Source: Zhihengliuella sp. (GTDB lineage Bacteria; Actinomycetota; Actinomycetes; Actinomycetales; Micrococcaceae). Taken from it: 64,000 nt of DNA. The notes beneath the pieces are model-generated. The model ran no database searches and was not told where the DNA came from. It saw nothing but the letters and a program-made list of their open reading frames with translations. Below are positions 36,086 through 43,863 of this stretch, piece after piece. A program made the translations under genes and the position numbers. Where the stretch lies: the NCBI RefSeq assembly GCF_031178195.1, contig NZ_JAPSJL010000001.1, forward strand, positions 389,275 to 453,274, read 5' to 3'. The first letter of the stretch is position 1, and each line of letters opens with the position of its first letter.

Positions 36086-36914
36086 GGGCGAGCTCCTTCC
36101 CGTCGCGGCCGCGGAGCGGTGCCCCGGAGGCCGGGTCGCGGCGGCCGGCGAGCGGCGTGCGGTCCAGGTGGATCTCCTCGTCGAGGAGGTAGCGTCCGAT
36201 CTCGGTGCCCGGCTCGAACGTGCCCGCGGCGAGGTCGGCGACGTCGAACCGCTCCACGACGGCGCCGTTCTCCATGACGGCGACGTTGTCGGCGATGGCC
36301 TTCACGACGTTCAGCTCGTGGGTGACCACCACCGTGGTGATGCCGAGACTCTGGTTGATGTCGGCGATGTACTGCAGGACGGAGGCGGTGGTCCGCGGGT
36401 CGACGGCGGACGTCGGCTCGTCGCAGAGCAGCACCTTCGGGTGGGTGACCAGGGCGCGGGCGATGGCGACGCGCTGCTTCTGCCCGCCGGAGAGCTGGGC
36501 CGGGTAGCTCGTGGACTTCTCGGCGAGGTCCACGATCTCCAGGGCCTCCTGCGCACGCCGACGGCGCTCGGCCTTCTCGATCCCCGCGAACTTCAGCGAC
36601 AGCTCGACGTTCTGCAGGGCCGTGCGGTTGTTGAGCAGGTTGAAGTGCTGGAAGATCATGCCGATCTGGTGGCGCTCCCGGCGGAGCCGCTCGTCGTCCA
36701 GGGCGGTGAGGTCGACGCCGTCGAGCACCACCTGGCCGCGCGTGGGGCGCTCGAGCAGGTTAATGTTGCGCAGCAGCGTGGACTTGCCCGCCCCGGAGAA
36801 CCCGATGATCCCCTGGATCGAACCGGCCGGGATCTCGAGGCTGACGTCGTTCACCGCGGTGAAGTCGCCGTCCTTCCCCCGGAAGGTGGTGGACACGTTG
36901 CGAAGACTGATCAT
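36078..36914 (-). CDS. metN: Methionine-type ABC ATPase MetN, shortened
   Basis: A 278-residue ATPase: Walker A GFSGAGKST, Q-loop FQHFNLL, signature LSGGQKQRV, Walker B VLLCDEPTSAVD. E. coli MetN has about 340 residues, with a C-terminal domain that binds methionine and inhibits transport. Here only about 50 residues follow the nucleotide-binding domain, so that regulatory domain appears to be absent. Expression is instead placed under the SAM riboswitch directly upstream. The ribosome site GGAGGAG touches the riboswitch 3' end. Confidence 0.92.
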   Translation of the reverse strand: MISLRNVSTTFRGKDGDFTAVNDVSLEIPAGSIQGIIGFSGAGKSTLLRNINLLERPTRGQVVLDGVDLTALDDERLRRERHQIGMIFQHFNLLNNRTALQNVELSLKFAGIEKAERRRRAQEALEIVDLAEKSTSYPAQLSGGQKQRVAIARALVTHPKVLLCDEPTSAVDPRTTASVLQYIADINQSLGITTVVVTHELNVVKAIADNVAVMENGAVVERFDVADLAAGTFEPGTEIGRYLLDEEIHLDRTPLAGRRDPASGAPLRGRDGKELAHA

Positions 36915-36922
36915 GCTCTCCT

Positions 36923-37027
36923 CCATCGGTTCTGGCGTTAGCACCGTTGCCGGTCCGCCCGTGGAGGGCGGCGACCGGGTGGTTGCTGCGGCGTCGTCGA
37001 GCCAGATCTCTCGGCCGCTCTGGATGG
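36923..37027 (-). ncRNA. S-box (SAM-I) riboswitch upstream of metN
   Basis: On the minus strand, CCATC (37027-37023) pairs with GATGG (36927-36923) as P1. Inside are the S-box core GAGAGATCTGGCTCGACGAC between GCGGC and GCCGC arms, AGCAACC and GGTGCTAACGCCAG. The ribosome site GGAGGAG follows at once, implying control of translation by sequestration. Confidence 0.88.
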
Positions 37028-37195
37028 TTGTTTCGCGAAGATTCTCGTGGCGCGGGGCTCGCGATGACCCGTTGCCTCCACTGAATCGTGTGACGCTCCC
37101 TCGACACAAAACACCGGACTCCGGAAGTCACCCGGCGACCCCGGCGCCGTCACATGACAGCTTGTGAAGCCTGCATGACGTTCTGTGACGCGGCC

Positions 37196-38446
37196 TCAGG
37201 CGTAGGACTCGGGGACGTCGCCCGCGGAGTCGTGCGTCACCGGGGCCCGACCGTTGACCTCGTAGTCGCCCACGATCCGGGCGCGGTAGATCGCCGGGTT
37301 GTGCGTGGCGATGGTGCGCGCATTGCGCCAGTGCCGGTCGAAGTTGCAGCTCGTGGAGGTCGACGACGCGCCGAGGCCGTCGAACATCTTGGACGCGGCG
37401 GCGAGCACCAGCGGCTGCACGGCCGTGTGGGCGCGGTTCGCGGTCAGCTCGCAGACCAGGTGGCGCTCGTCCTCGCTGAGCCCCTCGTCGGCGAGCAGGG
37501 CCTCGACCTCGGCGACGGCCGCCAGGACGATCGACTCGACGGCGAGGACCTGCCCGGAGATCTCGCCGATGAGCTGCAGCACCTGCGGCTCGTCGCGCAG
37601 CGGAACACCGGTGCCGGTGGTGAAGTTGCGCGTGCGGGCCTGGACGGCGAGCCGCGCGTCGGCCAGGACGGCCCGCGTGATGCCGGCCTGCACCGCCAGC
37701 AGCACCAGCTGGAACACCGTGGACTCGACGTGCTCGAACTGGTCCACCGGCACGATCAGCGTGTCGACGGGGACCGTATCGAACTCGGTGGACCCGGTGC
37801 CGGTGAGCTGCTGGCCGAATCCATCCCAGTCGTCGTACATCCTCACGCCGCTGTGCTGGGTGGAGACGACGGCGAGGTGCCGGCCGGGGCGCTGCGGGTG
37901 CGTCGCGGCCACCACGGTCCAGTCGGCGAAGATCGTGCCGGTGCAGTAGTACTTGGTCCCGGAGACGAAGACGCCGTACGGCGTGGCGCTGATGGCGGTG
38001 TTCCAGGTGCCCAGGGCGTTGCCGCCGCGCTCGGTGTAGGCGTTGCCGACGATCTGCCCCGCGACGACCCGGTTGATCCACTTCTCCCGGACAGCCGGAT
38101 CCGGGTGCATCTGGATCTGCTCGACGAAGGCGATGTGGGCGCGCAGCAGGTGCGCGACCTGCGAGTCCGCCTCGGCGAGCTCGATGAGCAGGCGGAACGT
38201 GTCGAGGAGGGAGGCACCGAAGCCGCCGTGTTCCTGCGGGATCCGCAGCGCGCCGAACCGGGCCGCGTTGAGCCAGCCGACCTGCTCGATCGGAAGCTGC
38301 CGCTCGGCGTCGCGCTGGCGGGCGCCCTCCGCGATGCGGGCGAAGACGGGGCGGAACACGCTGGCCAGATAGTCGTAGTGGTCGCCCACCGGGGTTCCGG
38401 GCGTGAGCTTGATGAGGTGCCGGGGCTCGCTGGCAACGTCGGTCAT
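37196..38446 (-). CDS. Second DszC/SfnB-like flavin monooxygenase
   Basis: A 416-residue paralogue of the protein from 32548, sharing FGALRIPQEHGGFGAS, VGNAYTERGGNALGTWNT, KYYCTGTIFADW, YDDWDGFGQQLTGTGSTEFD and HWRNARTIATHNP. It likely uses reduced flavin to oxygenate a sulfur compound. It is a single gene with its own SAM riboswitch, so the two paralogues respond to the same signal but are expressed separately, which suggests different substrates. The C-terminus is short compared with its sibling. Confidence 0.85.
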   Translation of the reverse strand: MTDVASEPRHLIKLTPGTPVGDHYDYLASVFRPVFARIAEGARQRDAERQLPIEQVGWLNAARFGALRIPQEHGGFGASLLDTFRLLIELAEADSQVAHLLRAHIAFVEQIQMHPDPAVREKWINRVVAGQIVGNAYTERGGNALGTWNTAISATPYGVFVSGTKYYCTGTIFADWTVVAATHPQRPGRHLAVVSTQHSGVRMYDDWDGFGQQLTGTGSTEFDTVPVDTLIVPVDQFEHVESTVFQLVLLAVQAGITRAVLADARLAVQARTRNFTTGTGVPLRDEPQVLQLIGEISGQVLAVESIVLAAVAEVEALLADEGLSEDERHLVCELTANRAHTAVQPLVLAAASKMFDGLGASSTSTSCNFDRHWRNARTIATHNPAIYRARIVGDYEVNGRAPVTHDSAGDVPESYA

Positions 38447-38459
38447 GAGAGATCTCCCT

Positions 38460-38572
38460 CCATCGGTCCTGGCGGTAGCACCTTCCCGTTCCCACGCGAG
38501 CCTGGACGGTTCGCGTTCGGGTGGGGGTTGCTGCGGCGTCGTCGAGCCAGATCTCTCAGCCGCTCTGGATGG
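38460..38572 (-). ncRNA. S-box (SAM-I) riboswitch upstream of the second DszC-like gene
   Basis: P1 is CCATC (38572-38568) with GATGG (38464-38460) on the minus strand. The core GCGGCTGAGAGATCTGGCTC, GCCGC, AGCAACC and GGTGCTACCGCCAG are all present. The P3 region is the longest of the four copies. TGTAAA at 38580-38585 is a possible -10. A GGAGGGAG ribosome site follows P1. Confidence 0.88.
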
Positions 38573-38710
38573 TTAGTCGTTTACATTCCGCCACAGTCCG
38601 ACGCATTCTGACAAACGCGCCCCGGCTCACGGCGTCATATTCACCGGTCGGCCGCCGTCCCGCGAGCCCCACGCCGACGCGGCCCAGCGAACCCGCCCAG
38701 CCTCCGCGCG

Positions 38711-39388
38711 CTACCCCTCGCCGTGCAGCGCCGTCCGAGTCCGGCGGCGCTGCAGGCCGGCCAGCAGGAACAGCGCCAGCGGCGGTACGGCGCGCGTCAG
38801 GGCCTCGACGACGGCGGCACCGAGCGGGATGCCCTGCGCCTCCAGCGACATACCGAAGGCCCCGACGGGGACCAGGAGGGCGGCCAGCGCGACGCCGGCG
38901 CCGATCGCGAGGAGCCGCCGTCGCACCAGCACCGCCCAGAGGACCAGCGGGACCGCGAGCTGCACCGTCAGCGACCCGAGCATGAAGAAGAGCACGGCTG
39001 CCACGACGGCGACCAGCACGGACACCCCGGCGACGAGCCGATACCCGGCAACCCGCGGATACCCGGTCCGCCGGGCCTGCCGCAGGGCTGCGATGGGGGC
39101 CAGCGTCGGCGCCAGCATCGCCAGGTAGACGAGCGCCACCCACCAGTACCCCGTCGTCCCGGCGAGCGCCGGCACCACCAGCTGGGGCACGTACGCGACG
39201 GCATGGATCCACAGCAGCGCCTCGGCGAAGCGCTCCGTCGGTCTCCGGGCTCCGTCGCGGCCGTCCGCCGCGCCGCCGGGCGTCCCGGACGGCGGCCGGG
39301 AGGATGCTCCCGACGACGCCGTCCCCGGGCTGGGCCCGCGCCCCGGGTTGGGTCCGCGCCCCGGGTCCCCCGATGGTCGACTGCTCAT
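38711..39388 (-). CDS. Membrane protein, paralogue of the 40390 gene
   Basis: 225 residues with an N-terminal Pro/Gly/Ser-rich cytoplasmic segment (1-55), then about five transmembrane helices. VLVRRRLLAIGAGVALAALL and the end RAVPPLALFLLAGLQRRR parallel ILRHRLLMVGAGIAFAAITL and RIVPPAALLVLAVLQFRR of the neighbouring gene. No known function. ATG 39388 is close behind a conserved 18-bp element. The two paralogues bracket the AmiS/UreI gene. Confidence 0.7.
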   Translation of the reverse strand: MSSRPSGDPGRGPNPGRGPSPGTASSGASSRPPSGTPGGAADGRDGARRPTERFAEALLWIHAVAYVPQLVVPALAGTTGYWWVALVYLAMLAPTLAPIAALRQARRTGYPRVAGYRLVAGVSVLVAVVAAVLFFMLGSLTVQLAVPLVLWAVLVRRRLLAIGAGVALAALLVPVGAFGMSLEAQGIPLGAAVVEALTRAVPPLALFLLAGLQRRRTRTALHGEG

Positions 39389-39392
39389 GCCT

Positions 39393-39410
39393 CCGAGTCT
39401 GCCGCCAGTC
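39393..39410 (-). repeat. 18-bp element before membrane paralogue 1
   Basis: GACTGGCGGCAGACTCGG on the minus strand, ending 4 nt before the ATG. It is identical to 41020-41037 before the paralogue. It includes CAGACT, a possible -10 for a leaderless message. Confidence 0.7.
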
Positions 39411-39566
39411 CGGCGGATTTCCCAGCTCCACGAGGGGGCGTCCGCAGCGCCGGCTCGTCTTCTGTGCACTTCCCCGGCCGCGGTGCCCCGGGTTGGCCTA
39501 TGATCCTCGCAGGGGTACGGCGCGCTCGGTGCCGGAGTCCCTTCCACTGCTTCCCCGGGAGTTCTC

Positions 39567-40346
39567 ATGTCCAGTGTCGGGCTTCTCTATGTCGGCGCGG
39601 TGCTCTGCGTCAACGGTCTGGTTCTGATCGGCCTCGTCCGCCCGCGCGGCGCAACCGTCCTCAACTTCCTCGTCGGCGCCCTGCAGGTGGTGTTCCCGAC
39701 GATCCTGCTCAGCGGCGCCGGCGGCGATCCGGACGCGATCCTCGCGGCGTCCGGCCTGTACCTCTTCGGCTTCACCTACCTCTGGGTCGGCGCCATCAAC
39801 ACCTTCGACCTGCCCGCCGAGGGCTTCGGCTGGTTCAGCCTGTACGTGGCGATCGCCGCCGTCGTCTTCGGCGGGGCGGCCGTCGTCCTGCAGGCCGACC
39901 CGGTCTCGGCCGCCATGTGGTGGCTGTGGGCCGCCCTCTGGTTCCTCTTCTTCCTCCTCGACGGGTTCGGCCACACCTGGCTGCGCGTCCCGATCGGCTG
40001 GTTCGCGATCTTCTGCGGCATCGCCACGTGCACCCTCCCGGCTCTGCTCCAGCTCCTCGGGCTGTACGCGCCGTCGCCCGTCGCCGGCGCCGCCCTGGGA
40101 CTGGTGGGCACCGCGGTTCTCGTCCTCGCCCTGACGCTGGGCCGGCGCTCGCTGCGGCCCCGGCGCATCGAGACCGACGCCGAACTCACCGGGGATCCCG
40201 AGGCCGCCGTCGCCCGCCCGGCGGCCTCGGCCCCCGCCCCAGCGGAAGGCCAGTCCGACGCGGAATCCGGCGCGGCCCGCCCGAGCGATGGCGTCTCAGA
40301 GCCGGGTCCGACGGAGATCGCCGCGCGGATCGTCACCCGGCGCTGA
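39567..40346 (+). CDS. AmiS/UreI-family urea/amide channel
   Basis: A 259-residue membrane protein with six to seven helices over residues 1-190 and a disordered Ala/Glu/Pro-rich C-terminal tail. Features of AmiS/UreI are VGLLYVGAVLCVNGLVLIG, LFGFTYLWVGAINTFDLPAEGFGWF and the conserved end helices. The family conducts urea or short amides and usually sits beside urease or amidase genes; none is near here. Start ATG 39567 lacks a strong ribosome site, but GGGAG lies upstream. It is transcribed against both flanking paralogous genes. Confidence 0.85.
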   Translation: MSSVGLLYVGAVLCVNGLVLIGLVRPRGATVLNFLVGALQVVFPTILLSGAGGDPDAILAASGLYLFGFTYLWVGAINTFDLPAEGFGWFSLYVAIAAVVFGGAAVVLQADPVSAAMWWLWAALWFLFFLLDGFGHTWLRVPIGWFAIFCGIATCTLPALLQLLGLYAPSPVAGAALGLVGTAVLVLALTLGRRSLRPRRIETDAELTGDPEAAVARPAASAPAPAEGQSDAESGAARPSDGVSEPGPTEIAARIVTRR

Positions 40347-40389
40347 CCTTCCCGCACTCCGCTCGCCGGGCCCGGACCTGCTCCTGGGC

Positions 40390-41016
40390 CTAGGCGTCGG
40401 CGTCGGCGGACGACGGCTCCGCTGCCGCCGCGTTCCGGCGGAACTGGAGAACCGCGAGCACGAGGAGCGCCGCCGGCGGCACGATCCGCACGGCCCAAGC
40501 CAGCGCCAGGCCGTTCAGCAGGAACAGGGGACCGTCGAGGGCTACCGTGACCTCGTAGAGGACCGTCGGCAGGGTGATGGCGGCGAAGGCGATCCCGGCC
40601 CCCACCATCAGCAATCGGTGCCGCAGGATGAGCGCCCAGGCGATGAGCTGAATGAGCCTGACGTCGTGCCCAGTCACCACCGTCAGCACCGTCGCCGCCA
40701 CGGCGATGGCGCCCACTAGCCACGCCGCTCGACTGAGATGGGGGAAGCGGCGCGCCATGACCAATACCGCCGCCGCCGCGAGCAGCGGCACGGCGCTCAG
40801 GACCAGCGATGTCCAGAAACCCCAGGCCAGGAACTCCGGGGTCAACGTGGAGCTCTGGGGGACCATCATCCACGCGAGGCTCGGCAGATAGGCCACGCCG
40901 AAGATCACCAGCAGCCGCGCAACGAACGCGTCGTCCTGTGCGGTCGTCGGTGCGGGGAAGGACGGCGCGCCGCCCCTCTGCCCGTTCGTCGCGTCACTCA
41001 GCATCGGCTTCCCCAT
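40390..41016 (-). CDS. Membrane protein, paralogue of the 38711 gene
   Basis: 208 residues, about five to six helices, no known family. Homologous along its length to the 225-residue protein on the far side of the AmiS gene. ATG 41016 is 4 nt from the shared 18-bp element; a second in-frame ATG at 41004 is possible. The gene ends 44 bp from the AmiS stop, so the two converge. Confidence 0.7.
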   Translation of the reverse strand: MGKPMLSDATNGQRGGAPSFPAPTTAQDDAFVARLLVIFGVAYLPSLAWMMVPQSSTLTPEFLAWGFWTSLVLSAVPLLAAAAVLVMARRFPHLSRAAWLVGAIAVAATVLTVVTGHDVRLIQLIAWALILRHRLLMVGAGIAFAAITLPTVLYEVTVALDGPLFLLNGLALAWAVRIVPPAALLVLAVLQFRRNAAAAEPSSADADA

Positions 41017-41019
41017 GGC

Positions 41020-41037
41020 CCGAGTCTGCCGCCAGTC
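41020..41037 (-). repeat. 18-bp element before membrane paralogue 2
   Basis: Exact copy of 39393-39410 at the same distance from the start codon. It is the only long upstream identity between the two genes, as expected for a kept promoter. Confidence 0.7.
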
Positions 41038-41154
41038 GCCCGGGAAGACCACCCCGGTCCGGTCACGTTTCCGCCTCTTGTGCCACCCCCTGCGTCGCCT
41101 GCCCGTGCCGATAGCACCGACGTCATCACATTGTTGCGTGCGGCGTCACCGGTT

Positions 41155-41183
41155 TTGCCCGGTGCCGGATCGCGGCGTTTAGT
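41155..41183 (+). promoter_or_regulatory. Promoter of the acs riboswitch transcript
   Basis: TTGCCC (41155-41160) and TTTAGT (41178-41183) are 17 bp apart, with the -10 ending 10 bp before the riboswitch P1. The sfnG riboswitch has a similar TTGCCG/CAGACT pair. Confidence 0.5.
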
Positions 41184-41193
41184 GGTGGAGAAC

Positions 41194-41290
41194 CCATCCC
41201 GAGCGGCCGAGAGATCTGACTCGACGACGCCGCAGCAACCACCGGGGACCGCGCACGCGGCCCGGACGGTGCTACCGCCAGGACCGATGG
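41194..41290 (+). ncRNA. S-box (SAM-I) riboswitch upstream of acs
   Basis: P1 CCATC (41194-41198) pairs with GATGG (41286-41290). The core GCGGCCGAGAGATCTGACTC, GCCGC, AGCAACC and GGTGCTACCGCCAG are present. The GGAG ribosome site (41289-41292) is partly inside P1, so ligand binding should hide it and repress translation when SAM is high. Confidence 0.88.
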
Positions 41291-41298
41291 AGATGAGC

Positions 41299-43365
41299 AT
41301 GAGCACTTCAGCCCCCCACGCCGTCGTACCCGAGAGCCTCGCCGACGGCCCCGCGTACCCACACGCCGCCCTGCCCCGCACGGACGCGGAGGCGGCCGAG
41401 CAGCAGTGGACCGAGTCCGAGCGACTGGCCCACTGGGACGCGGCGGCCCGCCGCCTCGACTGGGCCGAGCCGTGGCACACCACGCACACGTGGATCCCCG
41501 CGGACCCGGATGCCAGGCGCGGGCCGCAAATCACCTGGTTCGACGGCGGCCGGCTCAACGCCGCGGTCAACTGCACGGACCGCCATGTGGCGGCCGGGCG
41601 CGGAGACAAGGTCGCGCTGCATTTCGAGGGAGAGCCGGGCGATCGCCGCACCGTCACGTACGCCGAGCTCACCGAGCTGGTCTGCCAGGCCGCCAACGCG
41701 CTGGAGGAGCTCGGCGTCGGCCGGGGCGACCGTGTGGTGATCTACCTCCCGGTCCTCGTGGAGACGGTGGCCATCACCCTGGCGTGCGCCCGCATCGGCG
41801 CCATCCACTCGCTCGTCTTCGGCGGGTTCTCCGCCGAGGCGCTGAAGTTCCGCGTCGAGGACACCGGCGCCAAGCTCCTGGTCACCACGGACGGCCAGTT
41901 CCGCCGCGGCCGCGCGGTGCCTGTGAAGGAGAACGCCGACGCGGCCGTCGCCGGCGAGAACAGCATCGAGCACGTCCTCGTGATCGACCGCACCGGCCTC
42001 GCGGACGTCCCCTGGACGGAGGGCCGGGACGTCTGGTGGCACGACGTCGTCGACCGGCAGCCGCGCACCCACACGGCCGAGGCGTTCGATTCCGAGGCGC
42101 CCCTGTTCATCATGTACACCTCCGGCACCACGGGGAAGCCGAAGGGGCTGGTGCACACCACCGGCGGCTATCTGGTCAACGCCAGCTGGTCCCACGAGTT
42201 CCTCTTCTCCCACCCCGACCCCGCCCGACGCGAGCAGGACGTGCACTGGTGCACCGCCGACCTGGCCTGGGTCACCGCCCATACCTACGAGATCTACGGG
42301 CCGCTCTCCAACGGCGTCACGCAGGTGATCTACGAGGGCGTCCCGAACGCTCCCCACCCGGGCCGGCATTTCGAGATCATCGAGCGCTACGGCGTGACCA
42401 GCTACTACACCGCGCCCACCCTGGTCAGGTCCCTCATGGGCTGGTTCCCGGACGGCGTCCCCGCCGACTACGACCTCTCCTCCGTCCGCCTGGCCGGGAC
42501 CGTCGGCGAGGCCGTGAACCCCGAGGCGTGGCGGTGGCTGCGCACCCAGGTGGGCCGCGACTCCCTGGTGCCGGGCGATCCGGCCGCCGGCATCCCCATG
42601 GTGGACACCTGGTGGCAGTCGGAGTCCGGGGCCACGGTCCTCTCGCCCCGCCCGACGGACCCCGCCTTCAAGCCGGGCTGCGGCACGCGGCCGCTCCCGG
42701 GCGTCGCCACGGACGTGGTGGACGACGACGGCCACCGGACCCCGCCGAACACCCAGGGCAGCATCGTGGTCACCCGGACAGGCCCCTCGATGGCGCGGAC
42801 CGTGTGGGGCGACCCGGAGCGCTACTACGCGTCCTACTGGGAGAAGTTCGTGGAGCAGGGCTGGTTCCTCGCCGGCGACGGCGCCAAACTGGACGACGAC
42901 GGCGACACCTGGATCCTCGGGCGGACCGACGACGCCCTCAACGTCTCCGGGCACCTGCTCTCGACCATCGAGATCGAGTCGGCGCTCGTCTCCCACCCCG
43001 CCGTCGTGGAGGCGGGCGTCTGCCCGACGGTCGATCCCACGACGGGGCAGGCCGCCACCGCCTTCGTGGTCCCCGTCGACAAGTCGCTCGTCGGCGGCCC
43101 CGGCTCGGGCACGACGGCGGCGGTCGACTCCCCGGCGCGACGGGCCCTGATCGAAGACCTCCGCGCGCATGTCGCCCGCGAGATCGGGCCGATCGCGAAG
43201 CCGCGCGACGTCGTGCTGGTCCCCGACGTGCCGAAGACCCGCTCCGGCAAGATCATGCGCCGGCTCCTGACGCAGCTGTTCGAGGGGACGCCGCTCGGCG
43301 ACACCACCAGCCTGCAGAACGAGCCCTGCATCCCCGAGCTGCGGCGGATCTGCACCCCGGACTAG
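41299..43365 (+). CDS. acsA: Acetyl-CoA synthetase (AMP-forming), SAM-regulated
   Basis: A 688-residue Acs-type ligase making acetyl-CoA from acetate, ATP and CoA. The N-terminal Acs domain is followed by the AMP-binding core with MYTSGTTGKPKG, VDTWWQSESG and the hinge GRTDDALNVSGHLLST. Near the C-terminus Lys651 in RSGKIMRRLL is the catalytic lysine usually controlled by acetylation. ATG 41299 is favoured over in-frame ATGs at 41287 and 41293 by spacing to GGAG. A SAM riboswitch is abnormal for this enzyme. A propionate preference cannot be excluded. Confidence 0.88.
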   Translation: MSTSAPHAVVPESLADGPAYPHAALPRTDAEAAEQQWTESERLAHWDAAARRLDWAEPWHTTHTWIPADPDARRGPQITWFDGGRLNAAVNCTDRHVAAGRGDKVALHFEGEPGDRRTVTYAELTELVCQAANALEELGVGRGDRVVIYLPVLVETVAITLACARIGAIHSLVFGGFSAEALKFRVEDTGAKLLVTTDGQFRRGRAVPVKENADAAVAGENSIEHVLVIDRTGLADVPWTEGRDVWWHDVVDRQPRTHTAEAFDSEAPLFIMYTSGTTGKPKGLVHTTGGYLVNASWSHEFLFSHPDPARREQDVHWCTADLAWVTAHTYEIYGPLSNGVTQVIYEGVPNAPHPGRHFEIIERYGVTSYYTAPTLVRSLMGWFPDGVPADYDLSSVRLAGTVGEAVNPEAWRWLRTQVGRDSLVPGDPAAGIPMVDTWWQSESGATVLSPRPTDPAFKPGCGTRPLPGVATDVVDDDGHRTPPNTQGSIVVTRTGPSMARTVWGDPERYYASYWEKFVEQGWFLAGDGAKLDDDGDTWILGRTDDALNVSGHLLSTIEIESALVSHPAVVEAGVCPTVDPTTGQAATAFVVPVDKSLVGGPGSGTTAAVDSPARRALIEDLRAHVAREIGPIAKPRDVVLVPDVPKTRSGKIMRRLLTQLFEGTPLGDTTSLQNEPCIPELRRICTPD

Positions 43366-43386
43366 GACCCGGTGGAGATCTGCGGA

Positions 43387-43770
43387 TCACATGCGACCGC
43401 CGGTAGCCACCCACACCTTCCGAAGATTCTCCTCCTTGATCCGCAGGTACTCGCTCTCCTGCGCGGCGGCCCGCGCCCAGTTCACGCGGTAGAACTGGAC
43501 CACGGCGCGCAGGATCCGGAGCACTCTGGAGCGTCGGGGCGCCTCCGTACCCGGTGAGTCTGGTCCGAGCGCGTCCGGGTCGGGTGAGTCCGGTCCGGAC
43601 GCGTCCGGGCCAGTCCGGTGGTCCGTGGTGTCCTTGAAGGCCGCCGCGGGGTCCTGCGACGCAGGAGCGGACGCGAGTGCAGCGGGCTCGGCGAGGCCGC
43701 GCGGGGCACCGTGGTCGGAGGCCCGAGTCGTCGTTGCATGCCGTGGTCCGAGGGTGTGGTTCGTCGTCAT
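43387..43770 (-). CDS. Hypothetical protein with conserved C-terminus
   Basis: 127 residues. The first 80 are Thr/Pro/Asp/Ser-rich and probably disordered, with SGPDSPDPDALGPDSPG repeats. The last 45 are ordered, amphipathic and basic (VLRILRAVVQFYRVNWARAA, then ESEYLRIKEENLRKVWVA), suggesting a helical DNA- or protein-binding segment. No known family. It is divergent from the ArsR-type regulator, and a palindrome lies between the two starts, so the regulator may control it. Confidence 0.55.
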   Translation of the reverse strand: MTTNHTLGPRHATTTRASDHGAPRGLAEPAALASAPASQDPAAAFKDTTDHRTGPDASGPDSPDPDALGPDSPGTEAPRRSRVLRILRAVVQFYRVNWARAAAQESEYLRIKEENLRKVWVATGGRM

Positions 43771-43804
43771 GCACTCAGCGTCCGCGCGGCAGCCCACGGC
43801 CGCC

Positions 43805-43828
43805 ACGATTCGGTCCACACCGAATCGT
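43805..43828. promoter_or_regulatory. Perfect palindrome between divergent genes
   Basis: ACGATTCGGT (43805-43814) and its exact complement ACCGAATCGT (43819-43828) are separated by CCAC. The site lies 35 bp from each start codon and is the likely operator of the adjacent ArsR-type protein. Confidence 0.65.
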
Positions 43829-43863
43829 CGGGGTCTGCCCCGAGCGGGCCTACGCTGATCCAC

